Source of the DNA: Comamonadaceae bacterium
Lineage (GTDB): Bacteria > Pseudomonadota > Gammaproteobacteria > Burkholderiales > Burkholderiaceae_C
Direction of reading: 5' to 3'
Assembly (NCBI GenBank): GCA_947478935.1
Contig: CANJXV010000173.1
Coordinates: 1-5,734 of the forward strand
DNA length: 5,734 nt
The translations under genes were made by a program, and so were the position numbers. The notes beneath the pieces were generated by a model. That model searched no databases and was not told the origin of the DNA. It saw only the letters and a program-made list of their open reading frames with translations. Below are positions 5,583 to 5,734 of this stretch, in pieces (within the stretch, counting starts at the first letter, position 1; every line of letters starts with the position of its first letter).

Positions 5583-5734
5583 TTATGCTTGCGCTTTCAA
5601 GAGGCTCAGCTGGCCCTGGCTCATGTCGCGCAATTTGCGGTGCATGGCCGCTTCGATCAGCCATTCTTCGTAGAACGCCTTGGCCATGTCCAAGCTAGGC
5701 TTTAAATCGGCACTTTTGGTGCTGCGCTTACGAA
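5583..5734 (-). pseudogene. Probable N-terminal fragment of the same integrase, ended by an in-frame stop (partial)
   Basis: The minus-strand frame enters from the right edge and encodes 49 residues before a TAA at 5585-5583. It opens RKRSTKSADLKPSLDMAKAF and continues with an amphipathic helix (YEEWLIEAAMHRKL). The pattern of basic residues, R-S-T-K, then a helix with a YEEW-like motif resembles the end of the arm-type DNA-binding region that precedes the core-binding domain in phage integrases. It is in the same frame as the integrase downstream, with 19 codons from the TAA to the TTG at 5525. The alternating Ala/Gln codons before the stop (GCG CAA GCA TAA GCT) suggest that a CAA became TAA by one C-to-T change. 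A separate small protein upstream of the integrase is the alternative. The start of the gene lies outside the window. Confidence 0.55.

Noticed and set aside
4533..5734. Triple-recombinase (RIT-like) element
   Set aside because: Only one recombinase is seen; the upstream fragment ends like an arm-binding region, not like a second catalytic domain with an Arg-Tyr active site.
1..5734. CRISPR arrays, tRNA or rRNA genes, insertion sequences
   Set aside because: No regularly spaced repeats, no tRNA or rRNA sequence recognised by eye, and no transposase frame or terminal inverted repeats were found on either strand.

Overview
The window looks like chromosomal DNA of a betaproteobacterium, order Burkholderiales, most likely family Comamonadaceae (Rhodoferax/Limnohabitans/Polaromonas-like). 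This rests on the gene order bamE-dapB-exbB-exbD-leuS divergent from fur, on the beginnings of Fur (MTNIDELKSTGLKAT) and LeuS (MQDKYQHTAIEQAA), and on a trimeric-type Gram-negative porin. The assignment comes from recognising the proteins; no search was run.

Positions 1-2641 are a compact minus-strand gene cluster, read right to left. It holds the outer-membrane lipoprotein BamE (2641-2102), the lysine/diaminopimelate enzyme DapB (2072-1269), an ExbB/TolQ-type proton-channel subunit (1256-585), its ExbD/TolR-type partner (575-156), and the first 19 codons of leucyl-tRNA synthetase (58-1, cut by the window edge). The gaps between the first four genes are 29, 12 and 9 bp, so co-transcription is likely. 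The 97-bp exbD-leuS gap holds a perfect 11-bp hairpin directly abutting the exbD stop codon.

Positions 2642-3142: a 63-bp divergent promoter region separates bamE from the plus-strand iron regulator gene fur (2705-3142). The Fur protein has both zinc-type cysteine pairs at the same residue numbers as in E. coli.

Positions 3143-4451: a 247-bp AT-rich leader with dyad symmetries precedes a porin gene (3390-4370). The porin has a signal peptide, a good ribosome binding site and codon use typical of a highly expressed gene. It is followed by a small hairpin and then a strong intrinsic terminator (4412-4451).

Positions 4452-5734: a minus-strand tyrosine recombinase (integrase) converges on the porin. 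Its catalytic domain is complete, but the frame is closed by a TAA at 5583-5585. Upstream of that TAA, in the same frame, a 49-residue fragment running off the window looks like the N-terminal arm-binding part of the same integrase. The simplest reading is one integrase gene split by a C-to-T nonsense change (CAA to TAA). A separately translated core integrase is the alternative.

The integrase suggests the edge of a mobile island to the right of the porin. I saw no tRNA, rRNA, CRISPR array, insertion sequence or convincing attachment site. Most of the window is ordinary housekeeping DNA, and I do not see evidence for a new multi-gene system in it.
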